This document shows, piece after piece, positions 1 to 9,755 of a stretch of 64,000 nucleotides of DNA (the stretch's first letter is position 1; every line of letters begins with the position of its first letter). The DNA lies in assembly GCF_030815955.1 (NCBI RefSeq), contig NZ_JAUSXK010000001.1, positions 3,782,001 through 3,846,000 on the forward strand. The letters run 5' to 3'. The notes beneath the pieces were generated by a model, which had not been told where the DNA came from, ran no database searches, and saw only the letters and a program-made list of their open reading frames with translations. The stretch is from Microbacterium murale. GTDB taxonomy: Bacteria; Actinomycetota; Actinomycetes; Actinomycetales; Microbacteriaceae. The position numbers and the translations under genes were made by a program.

Positions 1-277
1 TCACGAGGAGGTCGGCGGCACGTGCGGCGGCGAGGACCTCTTCAAGGGCGGCGAATCCCTCGGAGCCGAAGCGCTCGAAGAATGACACCTGCGGCTTGAC
101 GATCCCTACTCGTCCCGCAGCGGCATTCACTGCCCGCAAGCCGAACTCGCGGACACCGGCGGCGGATTCGGGCAGCCCCCATGCGGCCAGGAGCGCCTGG
201 TGCGGGTCGATGCCGACGCAGAGCGGGCCGAAGGCGCTGAGCGCCGCCCTCACCCGCTCCCCGAAACGTTCGCTCAC
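1..277 (-). CDS. pyrF: Orotidine 5'-phosphate decarboxylase, N-terminal part (cut by window edge)
   Basis: Last step of UMP synthesis, decarboxylating OMP. About 92 codons are visible, starting from a GTG at 277-275 that overlaps the carB stop as GTGA. The segment VGIDPHQALLAAWGLP and the following VKPQVSFFERFGSEG match the start of the long (type 2) PyrF found in actinobacteria. The gene runs off the left edge, so the catalytic DxKxxD region is not seen. It is the last visible member of the pyr operon. Confidence 0.9.
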   Translation of the reverse strand, partial: MSERFGERVRAALSAFGPLCVGIDPHQALLAAWGLPESAAGVREFGLRAVNAAAGRVGIVKPQVSFFERFGSEGFAALEEVLAAARAADLLV

Positions 278-3200
278 AGGGCTGCCTCTCGGTCGAGCGC
301 ATACTCCTGAAGGCTTCTCACATCGAAGCCCTCGTCGGCGGCATCCATTCCACTGACAGCGGCGCCGAGAACAGCCATCGTAGTGAACAGCGCCTTGTCA
401 GCGGCAACCGCGGCAGCACGGATCTCGTAGCCGTCCGCGCGCGCAGCGCCACCCGAAGGCGTGTTCACGATGATGTCGATCTGCCCATCGTTGATCAAGT
501 CGACGATGTTCTGAGCGCCGTCCTCCTGCGTCTCGCTGTACTTCGCCACCACGGTGACAGCGATGCCGTTGCGCGACAGGATCTCCGCGGTGCCCTCGGT
601 CGCGACCAGGTTGAAGCCCAACTGCTGCAGGCGGTGCGCGGGAAGGATGACGGCGCGCTTGTCGGCGTCGGCGACCGAGATGAAGACCGTGCCGGAAGTC
701 GGCATGCCGCCGTAGGCAGCAGCCTGGCTCTTCGCGAACGCCGTCGGGAAGTCCTTGTCGATGCCCATGACCTCACCGGTCGAGCGCATCTCAGGGCCGA
801 GCACCGAGTCGACGATCTTGCCGTCCCTGGTACGGAACCGCTTGAACGGCAGCACGGCCTCCTTGACGGCCACAGGAGCGCCGAGGGGCACCCGTGAGCC
901 GTCCGACTTCGGCAGCAGGCCCTCTGCCTTCAGCTCGTCGATGGTGGCTCCGACCATGATGCGGCTCGCGGCCTTCGCCAACGGGATGCCGAGTGCCCTT
1001 CGACACGAACGGCACGGTGCGGCTGGCCCGAGGGTTCGCCTCGATCACGTACAGCACACCGGCGCTGATCGCGAACTGCACGTTCAGCAGTCCTCGTACG
1101 CCGACGCCCTCAGCGATCGCGAGAGTCGCGATGCGCACCCGGTCGATGTCGCTGCGTCCCAGCGAGATCGGCGGCAGCGTGCAGCTGGAATCGCCGGAGT
1201 GGATGCCGGCCTCTTCCAGGTGCTCCATGACGCCGCCGATGTACAGCTCGTTCCCGTCATAGAGCGCGTCGACGTCGAGCTCGATCGCGTCGTCGAGGAA
1301 GCGGTCGACCAGCAGCGGCGTTCCGGGTCCGACGATGACCTCGCCGGCCGTGCGTACGAAGTAGTCGCGCAGGCTCGCCGTGTCGTACACGATCTCCATG
1401 CCGCGCCCGCCGAGCACGAAGCTCGGGCGCACCAGCACCGGGTAGCCGATGTCCTCCGCGATGACGACGGCGCCCTCCACGTCGATCGCCGTGCCATGAC
1501 GCGGAGCAATGAGTCCGGCGGAGTTCAGCAGCTGGGAGAACAGCTCGCGCTCCTCGGCGATGTCGATCGCCTCGGGGCTCGTGCCGAGCACCGTGTAACC
1601 GGCTGCCTCGATGCCCTTGGCGAGCCCGAGGGGGGTCTGGCCGCCGAGCTGGCACACCACGCCGAGAATGGTGCCGCTGGCGGCTTCGGCGTCGAGCACC
1701 TCGAGAACGTCCTCCAGCGTGAGCGGCTCGAAGTACAGCCGATCCGAGGTGTCGTAGTCGGTCGAGACCGTCTCGGGGTTGCAGTTGACCATCACTGTCT
1801 CGTAGCCGGCATCCGAGAGTGCGAAGGAGGCGTGCACGCACGAGTAGTCGAACTCCACGCCCTGACCGATGCGGTTCGGTCCCGAGCCGATGATGACGAC
1901 CTTGGTGCGCTCGGATGGCGCGACCTCGGTCTCGAAGTCGTAGCTCGAATAGTGGTACGGCGTGAGAGCGGGGAACTCCCCCGCGCACGTGTCGACCGTC
2001 TTGTAGACCGGACGGATGCCGAGACCGTGGCGGATGCTGCGCACCTCTGCCTCGCTGATGCCGCGGAGCTCCGCGAGCTGTACGTCGGAGAAGCCGTGCT
2101 CCTTCGCGTAGCGGATGATCTCGGTGTCGAACTGACCGGCGGTGCGGACGGTCTCAGCGACCTCGTTGATGAGCACGATCTGATCGAGGAACCAGGGGTC
2201 GATGGCTGTGGCGTCGAACGCCTGCTCGATCGTCGCGCCCTTGCGCAGCGCCTGCTGCAGCACGACGATGCGGCCATCGGTCGGAGTCTTCGAGATCTCC
2301 AGCAGCTCATCCACCGTGCGCGACTCGTCGCCCCAGTGGAAGCTGGAGCCTCGCTTCTCGAGCGAGCGGAGCGCCTTCTGCAGCGCTGTGGCGTAGTTTC
2401 GGCCGATCGCCATGGCCTCGCCCACCGACTTCATGGTGGTGGTCAGCGTTGGGTCAGCTGCGGGGAACTTCTCGAACGCGAAGCGAGGGACTTTGACGAC
2501 CACGTAGTCGAGCGTCGGCTCGAAGCTCGCGGGCGTCACACCCGTGATGTCGTTCGGGATCTCGTCGAGACGGTAACCGAGCGCGAGCTTCGCGGCGAGC
2601 TTCGCGATCGGGAAGCCGGTGGCCTTGGAAGCAAGTGCGCTCGAGCGCGAGACGCGCGGGTTCATCTCGATCACGATGATGCGGCCGTTGCTGGGATCGA
2701 TGGCGAACTGGATGTTGCAGCCGCCGGTATCGACGCCGACGGCGCGGATGATGTCGATGCCGATGTCACGCAGCTTCTGGTATTCGCGGTCGGTCAGTGT
2801 CAGCGCCGGGGCGACTGTGATCGAGTCCCCCGTGTGCACGCCCACCGGGTCGACGTTCTCGATGGAGCAGACGACGACCGTGTTGTCGGCGGTGTCGCGC
2901 ATGAGCTCGAGCTCGTACTCCTTCCAGCCGAGGATCGACTCCTCCAGGAGGACTTCGTTCGTCGGCGAGTCGTGAAGGCCGGCACCGGCCATGCGGCGGA
3001 GGTCCTTCTCGTCGTATGCGAATCCCGATCCGAGACCGCCCATGGTGAAGCTGGGGCGCACGACGAGCGGGTAGCCCAGCTCGTCGGCTGCGGCGAGCAC
3101 CTCGTCCATGCTATGAGCGATGCGGCTCGCCGCGACGTCTGCGCCGGAGTCGAGCACCAGCTGCTTGAAGATCTGACGATCCTCACCCTTGTTGATCGCC

Positions 3201-3562
3201 TCGAAGCTGGCGCCGATCAGTTCGACGTCGTACTTCTCCAGGATGCCGTGATTGTGCAGTTCGATCGCGGCGTTCAGCGCCGTCTGGCCGCCGAGCGTCG
3301 GAAGGATCGCGTCGGGCTTCTCCTTGGCGATGATGGTCTCGATGACCTGCCAGGTGATCGGCTCGATGTACGTCGCGTCTGCGAAGTCGGGATCCGTCAT
3401 GATCGTGGCCGGGTTCGAGTTGACGAGGATGACGCGGACGCCCTCCTCGCGCAGCACGCGGCAGGCCTGGGTGCCGGAGTAGTCGAACTCGCAGGCCTGG
3501 CCGATCACGATCGGGCCGGATCCGATGACGAGGACGGAATTGATGTCGTCGCGCTTTGGCAT
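274..3562 (-). CDS. carB: Carbamoyl-phosphate synthase large subunit, carrying a +1 frameshift near 991
   Basis: Makes carbamoyl phosphate for pyrimidines and arginine, with CarA. The ATG at 3562 overlaps the carA stop (TAATG). Two homologous ATP-grasp halves are seen: the first begins [20 protein letters not shown], the second, near residue 555, [22 protein letters not shown]-terminal MGS-like domain ([19 protein letters not shown]) ends at 274. The total span would give the family's usual length of about 1,095 residues, but the reading frame breaks once: the first frame reads [15 protein letters not shown] and then runs into nonsense, while the other frame resumes at [12 protein letters not shown]. 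Removing one base at about 991 (ACTCGGC to ACTGGC on the coding strand) restores [17 protein letters not shown]. Both sides are fully conserved, so this looks like a sequencing or assembly indel or a very recent mutation. Confidence 0.95.
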
Positions 3563-4704
3563 TACTTGGAATCCTTCACAGTCGCGACGACCAGGTCGCG
3601 GAAGCGGTCGAAGAGGTAGTTGGCGTCGTGCGGGCCGGCGGCGGCCTCGGGGTGGTACTGCACCGAGAAGGCGGGGATGTCGAGGGCGCGAAGCCCCTCC
3701 ACGACGTTGTCGTTGAGACCGATGTGGCTGACCTCGACCTTGCCGTAGCCGTTCGGGCTGTCGAAGGAGCCCTCCAGCGGCGCGTCCACCGCAAAGCCGT
3801 GGTTGTGCGCCGTGATCTCGACCTTGCCGGTCGACTTGTCGAGAACGGGCTGGTTGATGCCGCGGTGACCGAACGGGAGCTTGTACGTGCCGAGTCCCAG
3901 TGCCCGCCCGAGCAGCTGGTTGCCGAAGCAGATGCCGAAGAACGGCAGCCCATCGTCGAGCACACTGCGCAGGAGCGCGACATGGTCGCCCGACGCCGCG
4001 GGGTCTCCCGGGCCGTTGGAGTAGAACACCGCAACCGGATCGACGGCGCGAATGTCGTCGATGGTCGACGACTGCGGCAGCACATGCACTTCGAAGCCGC
4101 GCGCGGCGAGGTTGTCGATCGTGGCCTGCTTGACGCCGAGGTCGAGCACGGCGAGATTGCCGACGCGCTCCCCCACCGGCATCGTGACCGTCGCGACATC
4201 GACCGAGACCTGAGCCGACAGATTCTGTCCGCTCATCTCGGGCGCCTGCTGCACGCGTCGCAGCTGCTCATCAGCATCAATCGTGGCGTCCGCACCCGAG
4301 AAGATGCCGCCGCGCATGGAACCGGCGGAGCGGATGTGGCGTGTGATCGACCGCGTGTCGATGCCGCTGATTCCGACGATGCCGTCACGGACCAGGATCT
4401 CGTCGAGCGACGCGTTCGCGCGCCAGTTCGACACCACACGGGAGGGATCGCGAACGATGTAGCCCGCGACCCAGATGCGACGCGACTCGTGGTCTTCGTC
4501 GTTCATTCCGGTGTTGCCGATGTGGGGAGCGGTCTGCAGCACGATCTGTCCGGCGTAGGACGGATCGGTCAGCGTCTCCTGGTATCCGCTCATGCCGGTC
4601 GAGAAGACGACCTCGCCTAGCGTGGTCCCCTGAGCGCCGTATGCACGGCCGATGTGGCGGGTACCGTCCTCGAGGACGAGAACGGCGGGATCTGGCAGGG
4701 TCAT
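3562..4704 (-). CDS. carA: Carbamoyl-phosphate synthase small (glutaminase) subunit
   Basis: Class I glutamine amidotransferase, 380 aa, that passes ammonia to CarB. The start is the ATG at 4704 ([14 protein letters not shown]), which overlaps the stop of the upstream PH-like gene as ATGA; the open frame extends 40 codons further up but that part is unrelated sequence. The N-terminal CPSase_sm domain contains [20 protein letters not shown]. The C-terminal GATase domain has the nucleophile motif [14 protein letters not shown] and the YHPEA histidine/glutamate motif. It lies in the pyr operon between the PH-like gene and carB. Confidence 0.97.
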   Translation of the reverse strand: MTLPDPAVLVLEDGTRHIGRAYGAQGTTLGEVVFSTGMSGYQETLTDPSYAGQIVLQTAPHIGNTGMNDEDHESRRIWVAGYIVRDPSRVVSNWRANASLDEILVRDGIVGISGIDTRSITRHIRSAGSMRGGIFSGADATIDADEQLRRVQQAPEMSGQNLSAQVSVDVATVTMPVGERVGNLAVLDLGVKQATIDNLAARGFEVHVLPQSSTIDDIRAVDPVAVFYSNGPGDPAASGDHVALLRSVLDDGLPFFGICFGNQLLGRALGLGTYKLPFGHRGINQPVLDKSTGKVEITAHNHGFAVDAPLEGSFDSPNGYGKVEVSHIGLNDNVVEGLRALDIPAFSVQYHPEAAAGPHDANYLFDRFRDLVVATVKDSK

Positions 4705-5210
4705 GATTCGGCTCCTGTGTCTTTCGCGGGGATGAGCCGCTGGAGTTCTGAGATGAGGTTCTGGGGTTCGCCGCTGGTGACGCGCAGATACGAGTCGACG
4801 ATCATGTCGTCGGCGACGTTCCATGCGAGTCGGACGAGGCCGTTCGGCTCCACGACACGGTCGATCGTGACCGTGGCGCGGTCGACCTGCACCAGCTTCG
4901 CGGAGGCGAGGAACACCGTGGGCACGCCGTCGAGGCAGAGCGCAGCCCCGCGGTCGGTCACCGCGATCTCACCGCGGGCCCGGTACGCGAGCGGTGTGAT
5001 CGCCAACCGTTCGAGCGGCTGGTCGTGCCGTGTCGTCGAGACGTAGAGCACCTCGTGCCTGGTGAGGACCTCCGCGTGCTCCGGTACACCCATCGGGGCG
5101 ACGTGCACGCCGTCTCGACGCAGCCGTCGTCGCCAGGCCAGGTACATAGACAGCAGGATCAGGATCGCCACCAGGATGGTGATGGCGACCGCGATGTCTC
5201 GCATGCTCAT
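4701..5210 (-). CDS. PH-like membrane-anchored protein of the pyr operon
   Basis: 169 aa, function unknown. The ATG at 5210 overlaps the pyrC stop (ATGA); a second ATG at 5204 is possible. One N-terminal membrane helix ([21 protein letters not shown], residues about 5-25) is followed by basic residues and a soluble beta-rich domain of about 130 residues, as in bacterial PH-like proteins sometimes loosely called transporters. Overlaps on both sides bind it tightly into the pyrC-carA stretch. I know this position as recurrent in actinobacterial pyr operons but know no established role. Confidence 0.8.
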   Translation of the reverse strand: MSMRDIAVAITILVAILILLSMYLAWRRRLRRDGVHVAPMGVPEHAEVLTRHEVLYVSTTRHDQPLERLAITPLAYRARGEIAVTDRGAALCLDGVPTVFLASAKLVQVDRATVTIDRVVEPNGLVRLAWNVADDMIVDSYLRVTSGEPQNLISELQRLIPAKDTGAES

Positions 5211-6508
5211 GCGGTGAGCTCTTCGACGACAGCGCCGGATTCGACCGTGACCAGACCATGGTGAACAGTCCATTCGACGCGACCGGGGAGATCGCGGCCG
5301 AGATACGGCGAGTTCTGGCTACGACCGTGCAGATCGGCCGCAGTGAAAGCACCCTCGCGGGAAGCGTCGTACAGGGTGATCTGCGCGGGCTGACCGGCCT
5401 CCAGCGGGGTGCCGTGGCCCTCGAGCAGGCCGATGCGTGCGGGTGTCGCACTCATGACGCGGGCGACGTCGGCCCATCCGATGAGGCCGGTCTGCACCAT
5501 CGACTGATGCACGACGCGCAGGGCGCTCTCGAGCCCGACCATGCCGTTGGCAGCGGCCTGCCACTCGCAGGCCTTGTTCTCGCTAGGGTGCGGGGCGTGG
5601 TCGGTGGCGACGATGTCGATCGTGCCGTCGGCGAGGCCCTCACGCACAGCCAGCACGTCTTCTTCGCGACGAAGAGGCGGATTCACCTTGTATCGCGCGT
5701 CATAGCCGCGCACGAGGTCATCGGTGAGCAGCAGATGGTGCGGGGTGACCTCGGCGGTGACGTTGATGCCGCGCTTCTTGGCCCAGCGGATGATGTCGAC
5801 AGAACCTGCGGTGGACAGGTGGCAGACGTGCAGGCGCGAGCCGACGTGCTCGGCGAGGAGCACATCCCGGGCGATGATCGACTCTTCGGCGACGGCCGGC
5901 CAACCGGCGAGGCCGAGCTCCGCCGACACCGCCCCCTCGTTCATCTGCGCTCCCTCTGTGAGGCGCGGATCCTGAGCGTGCTGCGCGATGACGCCACCGA
6001 AAGACTTCACGTACTCGAGTGCACGCCGCATGATCAGCGGATCGAAGACGCAGAAGCCGTCGTCGCTGAACACGCGGACCTTGGCCCGTGAGGTCGCCAT
6101 GGCTCCGAGCTCTGCGAGCCGTTCGCCCTTCTGACCGACCGTCACGGCGCCGATCGGCTGGACCGTTGCGTACCCGGCAGCCTCGCCGAGGGCGAGCTCC
6201 TGTTCGACGACGCCTGCGGAATCGGCCACCGGCGAGGTGTTGGGCATCGCGAAGACGGCAGTGAAGCCACCGGCCGCGGCGGCCCTCGTGCCGGTGAGGA
6301 TCGTCTCGGACGCCTCATAGCCGGGCTCACGAAGATGCGTGTGCAGGTCGACGAGGCCGGGAAGTGCGACGAGCCCGTCGGCGTCGACGACACGGGCGCC
6401 GGCACGGCTGAGGCCGGTGCCGATCTCGGCGATGATGCCGTTCTCCACCACGATGTCGGCGGCCTTCGTTCCCAGGAGCTGTGCCCCGGTGATCACGAGG
6501 GTATCCAT
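5207..6508 (-). CDS. pyrC: Dihydroorotase
   Basis: Cyclises N-carbamoyl-aspartate to dihydroorotate; 433 aa, type I amidohydrolase. Metal-binding HxH is in LVDLHTHLREPG, and the C-terminal active-site Asp in IVATDHAPHPSEN. YKVNPPLR is the usual substrate-loop motif. The ATG at 6508 shares one base with the pyrB stop (TGATG); a TTG just upstream is in frame but less likely. It lies between pyrB and the PH-like gene. Confidence 0.97.
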   Translation of the reverse strand: MDTLVITGAQLLGTKAADIVVENGIIAEIGTGLSRAGARVVDADGLVALPGLVDLHTHLREPGYEASETILTGTRAAAAGGFTAVFAMPNTSPVADSAGVVEQELALGEAAGYATVQPIGAVTVGQKGERLAELGAMATSRAKVRVFSDDGFCVFDPLIMRRALEYVKSFGGVIAQHAQDPRLTEGAQMNEGAVSAELGLAGWPAVAEESIIARDVLLAEHVGSRLHVCHLSTAGSVDIIRWAKKRGINVTAEVTPHHLLLTDDLVRGYDARYKVNPPLRREEDVLAVREGLADGTIDIVATDHAPHPSENKACEWQAAANGMVGLESALRVVHQSMVQTGLIGWADVARVMSATPARIGLLEGHGTPLEAGQPAQITLYDASREGAFTAADLHGRSQNSPYLGRDLPGRVEWTVHHGLVTVESGAVVEELTA

Positions 6509-7473
6509 CAACTGCCTTCTCCTCGTTCGTCTTCTCGTTCTCCCGCCAGCAGCAGGTAAAGCACGGCCATCCGCACAGACACGCCGTTGGTGACCTGTTC
6601 CAGCACTGTCGAGCGCGGCGAGTCCGCGGCTTCGGCGGAGATCTCCAGGCCGCGATTCATGGGTCCGGGGTGCATCACAATGCTATCGCTCGGAAGCGTC
6701 GCAGCACGCACCGCGTCCAACCCCCAGCGCCGGGAATACTCCCGCTCACTCGGGAAATACGCCGCGTTCATCCGTTCGAGCTGGATACGCAGCATCATCA
6801 CGGCATCCGGACCGTGGGCGAGTGCCTCGTCGAGGTCGTAGAGCACTCGCACCGGCCACTGCGAGACGTTCTGCGGAACCAGCGTCGGCGGCGAGACCAG
6901 CGTGACCTCTGCGCCGAGGGTCGTGAGCAGCCAGACGTTCGATCGTGCGACCCGCGAGTGCAGCACATCGCCCACGATCACGACGCGGACGCCGGAGAGG
7001 TCGCGGCCTCGGCTCCCGGCGCCGAACCGACGCTTTCGAATCGTGAAGGCGTCGAGCAGCGCCTGGGTCGGGTGCTCGTGCGTGCCATCACCTGCGTTGA
7101 CCACGCCGGCGGTGATCCAGCCGCTCGTCGCGAGTGTGCGCGGCGCTCCGGAGGCGTGATGGCGGATGACGACGGCATCCGCTCCCATCGCCTGCAGGGT
7201 CTGCGCGGTGTCCTTGAGGCTCTCGCCCTTCGAGACGCTGGATCCCTTCGCGGCGAAGTTGATGACATCGGCCGAGAGGCGCTTGGCGGCGGCCTCGAAG
7301 GAGATGCGCGTGCGCGTGGAATCTTCGAAGAACAGGTTCACCACGGTCTTGCCGCGCAGGGTCGGGAGCTTCTTGTTCTCGCGCGACTGCGTGTCGGCCA
7401 TGTCCTCAGCGACGTCGAGGATGCGCAGAGCGCTCGTTCGATCGAGGGTTCGGGTGTCGAGGAGGTGTCTCAT
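6508..7473 (-). CDS. pyrB: Aspartate carbamoyltransferase catalytic subunit
   Basis: First committed step of pyrimidine synthesis; 321 aa, normal length. Carbamoyl-phosphate-binding [35 protein letters not shown] and the C-terminal [11 protein letters not shown] are all present. No pyrI regulatory subunit is seen, as is usual in Gram-positives. The ATG at 7473 overlaps the pyrR stop (ATGA). Confidence 0.97.
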   Translation of the reverse strand: MRHLLDTRTLDRTSALRILDVAEDMADTQSRENKKLPTLRGKTVVNLFFEDSTRTRISFEAAAKRLSADVINFAAKGSSVSKGESLKDTAQTLQAMGADAVVIRHHASGAPRTLATSGWITAGVVNAGDGTHEHPTQALLDAFTIRKRRFGAGSRGRDLSGVRVVIVGDVLHSRVARSNVWLLTTLGAEVTLVSPPTLVPQNVSQWPVRVLYDLDEALAHGPDAVMMLRIQLERMNAAYFPSEREYSRRWGLDAVRAATLPSDSIVMHPGPMNRGLEISAEAADSPRSTVLEQVTNGVSVRMAVLYLLLAGEREDERGEGS

Positions 7474-8000
7474 TCTCCGATCGTCACCGCCTCGGCGCCG
7501 TCGTTCTCGAACAGGCGCACGTTGACGCGCTCCTGGCGGGACGACGGGATGTTCTTGCCGACGAAGTCGGGGCGGATCGGGAGCTCACGGTGTCCGCGGT
7601 CCACGAGGATCGCCAGTCGCACGGTCGACGGTCGCCCGATCGACTGGATCGCGTCGAGAGCGGCGCGGATGCTGCGCCCTGAGAACAGCACATCATCGAC
7701 GAGCACGACCGTCTTGCCGTCGATCCCTCCGGCGGGGATGTCGGTGGGCTGCGGAGACCTGGTCGGGTGCTTGGCGAGGTCGTCGCGGAAAAGCGTGACG
7801 TCCAGAGAACCGGTCGCCACCGACGTCTGGGCGATGCTGCTGATCAGCGTGCCGAGGCGGTGGGCGAGAGTGACTCCGCGGGTCGGAATGCCCAGCAGGA
7901 CGAGGTTCTCAGCTCCCCGGTTGGATTCGAGGATCTCGTGCGCGATACGGGTCAGAGCCCGCGAGATATCGGCTTCATGCAGCACAGTACGTGCGCTCAT
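7470..8000 (-). CDS. pyrR: Bifunctional pyr operon RNA-binding regulator / uracil phosphoribosyltransferase
   Basis: 176 aa. PyrR senses UMP/UTP and binds a loop in pyr mRNA; it also has weak UPRT activity. The PRPP-binding signature [17 protein letters not shown] and the N-terminal [20 protein letters not shown] are typical. It is first in the operon, with its ATG at 8000. A candidate PyrR-binding stem-loop sits 16 nt upstream (8016-8031), next to the ribosome-binding site, so translational autoregulation is likely. Confidence 0.96.
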   Translation of the reverse strand: MSARTVLHEADISRALTRIAHEILESNRGAENLVLLGIPTRGVTLAHRLGTLISSIAQTSVATGSLDVTLFRDDLAKHPTRSPQPTDIPAGGIDGKTVVLVDDVLFSGRSIRAALDAIQSIGRPSTVRLAILVDRGHRELPIRPDFVGKNIPSSRQERVNVRLFENDGAEAVTIGE

Positions 8001-8015
8001 TCACCGCTCCCTTCT

Positions 8016-8031
8016 CCGCCTCTCTGGACGG
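8016..8031 (-). promoter_or_regulatory. PyrR-binding loop in the pyrR leader
   Basis: On the coding strand the leader reads GUCCAGAGAGGCGG. The core CCAGAGAGG fits the PyrR consensus (UCCNGNGAGGY). It is closed by a short CCGU/GCGG stem and followed directly by a GAGAAGGGAGC ribosome-binding site and the pyrR ATG. No terminator/antiterminator pair is visible, so PyrR binding would more likely block translation, as described for mycobacteria. Confidence 0.75.
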
Positions 8032-8084
8032 TGTTAAAGGTTGCTTGCTGGTCCAGCTTAGCGGAGCGCACGATCCACCCGCGC

Positions 8085-9662
8085 TCAGACTCCCAGGCGC
8101 AGGGCGTCGTCCGTGACGTCGTCGACCTTCTTCGCCCGGATCGGATGCCCCGTGGTGCTCAGGCAGCGCCCGGTCTTAAGATCCCACTTCCAGTCGTGCA
8201 TGCTGCAGGTCAGCACGCCGTCCTCGTCGACCTTGCCCGTCTTTGTGAGGTCGGCGCGCAGGTGCGGGCAGCGTCGCTGCACGACCCAGTCGCCGATCTC
8301 GGCGTCCTCGGTCTGGTCGGTCTGCTCGGAGTACCAGTTCTCCACGTACTCGATCCGATCGACCGAGAGGCACTTGAGGAACGTCGTGAGGAACTCGTTG
8401 AACTTGCCGCTGCGTCCGACGTGGAACTGCATCGAGAGGAAGATCGAGTTCGACCAGTCGATCTCGTGATCGCGGATGTTGGTGGAGACCAGATCAGCGG
8501 GGATCGTGTACCAGTAGATGCACTCCTCCCCCGCGTACTCCCGGACCTTGGCCCGCGGGAAGTCGACCACCATGTCGAGATCGCCGATGCGGAACCGCAC
8601 GCAACCGCCGACGCCGAGGCGGATGGTGCGCGACTTCTTCAGCAGCGGCTCCCACCACGCCTTCAGTGTCTCGAGCATCTCCGCGGGCGGGATGGTCTCT
8701 GCGCGCGACGCCTCCTCGTCACGGATCTCCTGCTGGCGACTGGCGCGCTGCGACTCGAGGTACTCCCACTTCTCGTCGAAGATGTGGGCGATCTCGGCAT
8801 CCGTGTACAGCGTCTGCGTGATCGCCATGTCGGTGTGATCCAGCTCGACCACGGTGCCGGGCACGAACAGCTGCCCGTCGTACTGCGGCGCCTTTTCCTC
8901 GAGGTGCGCGAGGAACTGCTTCTGATCCGTGAAGATCGAGTCGTCGTCGAGACCGAAGCCGTTGTACTTGAACAGGTCGTCGCGCAGGAACATCGGCGGC
9001 CCTGCCATCGGGAACACATGCGGAGCGTCGACCTTCTCGATGTAGAACATCGCGCGCTTGTTCTGCGCGTCGCGCTTCAGACGGGCGAAGTTCTGCTTCG
9101 CATCCTGCGGCAGGTCGTAGACCATCGGCCACCAGATCGCGCCGGACGTCTGCGTGAAGTACGCATCCGGCTTGCCGAAGCTCAAGAGCCTCTCGAGGTC
9201 GAGCGGATGCGAGTCGTTCTGGTTGAGCACGGATGCCGTGCCATCGTCGACGCTGAGCGATGAGTCGCCGATCGGGCCGTCACTGGGAGCGCGCAGCGGG
9301 GTGATCATGATCTTCAGCTCACCGCGCTGAATCACTTCACCTGCCGGTGCGTAGGTGATGTTGTCATAGCCGAGCGCGCGGATGTCCTTCTCGAGGTCGT
9401 CGATCGGATAGTCCGGCAGCAGCACCTCGATGTCCTTGCGGATGTAGCGCTGCAGCAGTGTCGGATCGAAGTGATCGCGGTGGCGGTGCGAGATGTACAG
9501 GAAATCCGCTTCCCGCCCATACTTCTCCCAGTCGAGACCCCGGTTGTCGGGGAACGGGAACCAGGAACCATAGAACGACGGACCGAGCACCGGGTCGCAG
9601 ATGATGTTTCCGCCGACCGTTTCGATGAACATGCCGGCGTGACCGAGCCCCGTGATCCGCAT
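8085..9662 (-). CDS. Metallo-beta-lactamase-fold protein with C-terminal Rieske [2Fe-2S] domain
   Basis: 525 aa, substrate unknown. The N-terminal MBL fold has the metal motif SHRHRDHFD (H59, H61, D63, H64). The C-terminal Rieske domain carries CPH near residue 465 and CSMHDW near 485, the usual CxH...CxxH ligands. The combination recalls CMP-N-acetylneuraminate hydroxylase relatives, but no sialic acid genes are nearby. It starts at the ATG at 9662, just downstream of the nas operon on the same strand with a gap of about 90 bp, so it could be read through from nasC. A redox or oxygenase role is inference. Confidence 0.8.
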   Translation of the reverse strand: MRITGLGHAGMFIETVGGNIICDPVLGPSFYGSWFPFPDNRGLDWEKYGREADFLYISHRHRDHFDPTLLQRYIRKDIEVLLPDYPIDDLEKDIRALGYDNITYAPAGEVIQRGELKIMITPLRAPSDGPIGDSSLSVDDGTASVLNQNDSHPLDLERLLSFGKPDAYFTQTSGAIWWPMVYDLPQDAKQNFARLKRDAQNKRAMFYIEKVDAPHVFPMAGPPMFLRDDLFKYNGFGLDDDSIFTDQKQFLAHLEEKAPQYDGQLFVPGTVVELDHTDMAITQTLYTDAEIAHIFDEKWEYLESQRASRQQEIRDEEASRAETIPPAEMLETLKAWWEPLLKKSRTIRLGVGGCVRFRIGDLDMVVDFPRAKVREYAGEECIYWYTIPADLVSTNIRDHEIDWSNSIFLSMQFHVGRSGKFNEFLTTFLKCLSVDRIEYVENWYSEQTDQTEDAEIGDWVVQRRCPHLRADLTKTGKVDEDGVLTCSMHDWKWDLKTGRCLSTTGHPIRAKKVDDVTDDALRLGV

Positions 9663-9755
9663 TGCGCTCCTTCTGAGATTGACCTCACGATTCTACCCGG
9701 GGCCCTCTGAGCGCACGCCGAGGCCGGGCCGGGCGAAACGATCGCACCGATGGCG

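Noticed and set aside
985..997. Programmed frameshift in carB
   Set aside because: No slippery heptamer, internal ribosome-binding site or stem-loop is apparent, and no CarB is known to use one.
755..3619. Long open frame on the plus strand opposite carB
   Set aside because: High-GC shadow: Arg/Asp/Val-rich text without motifs, exactly opposite a conserved gene.
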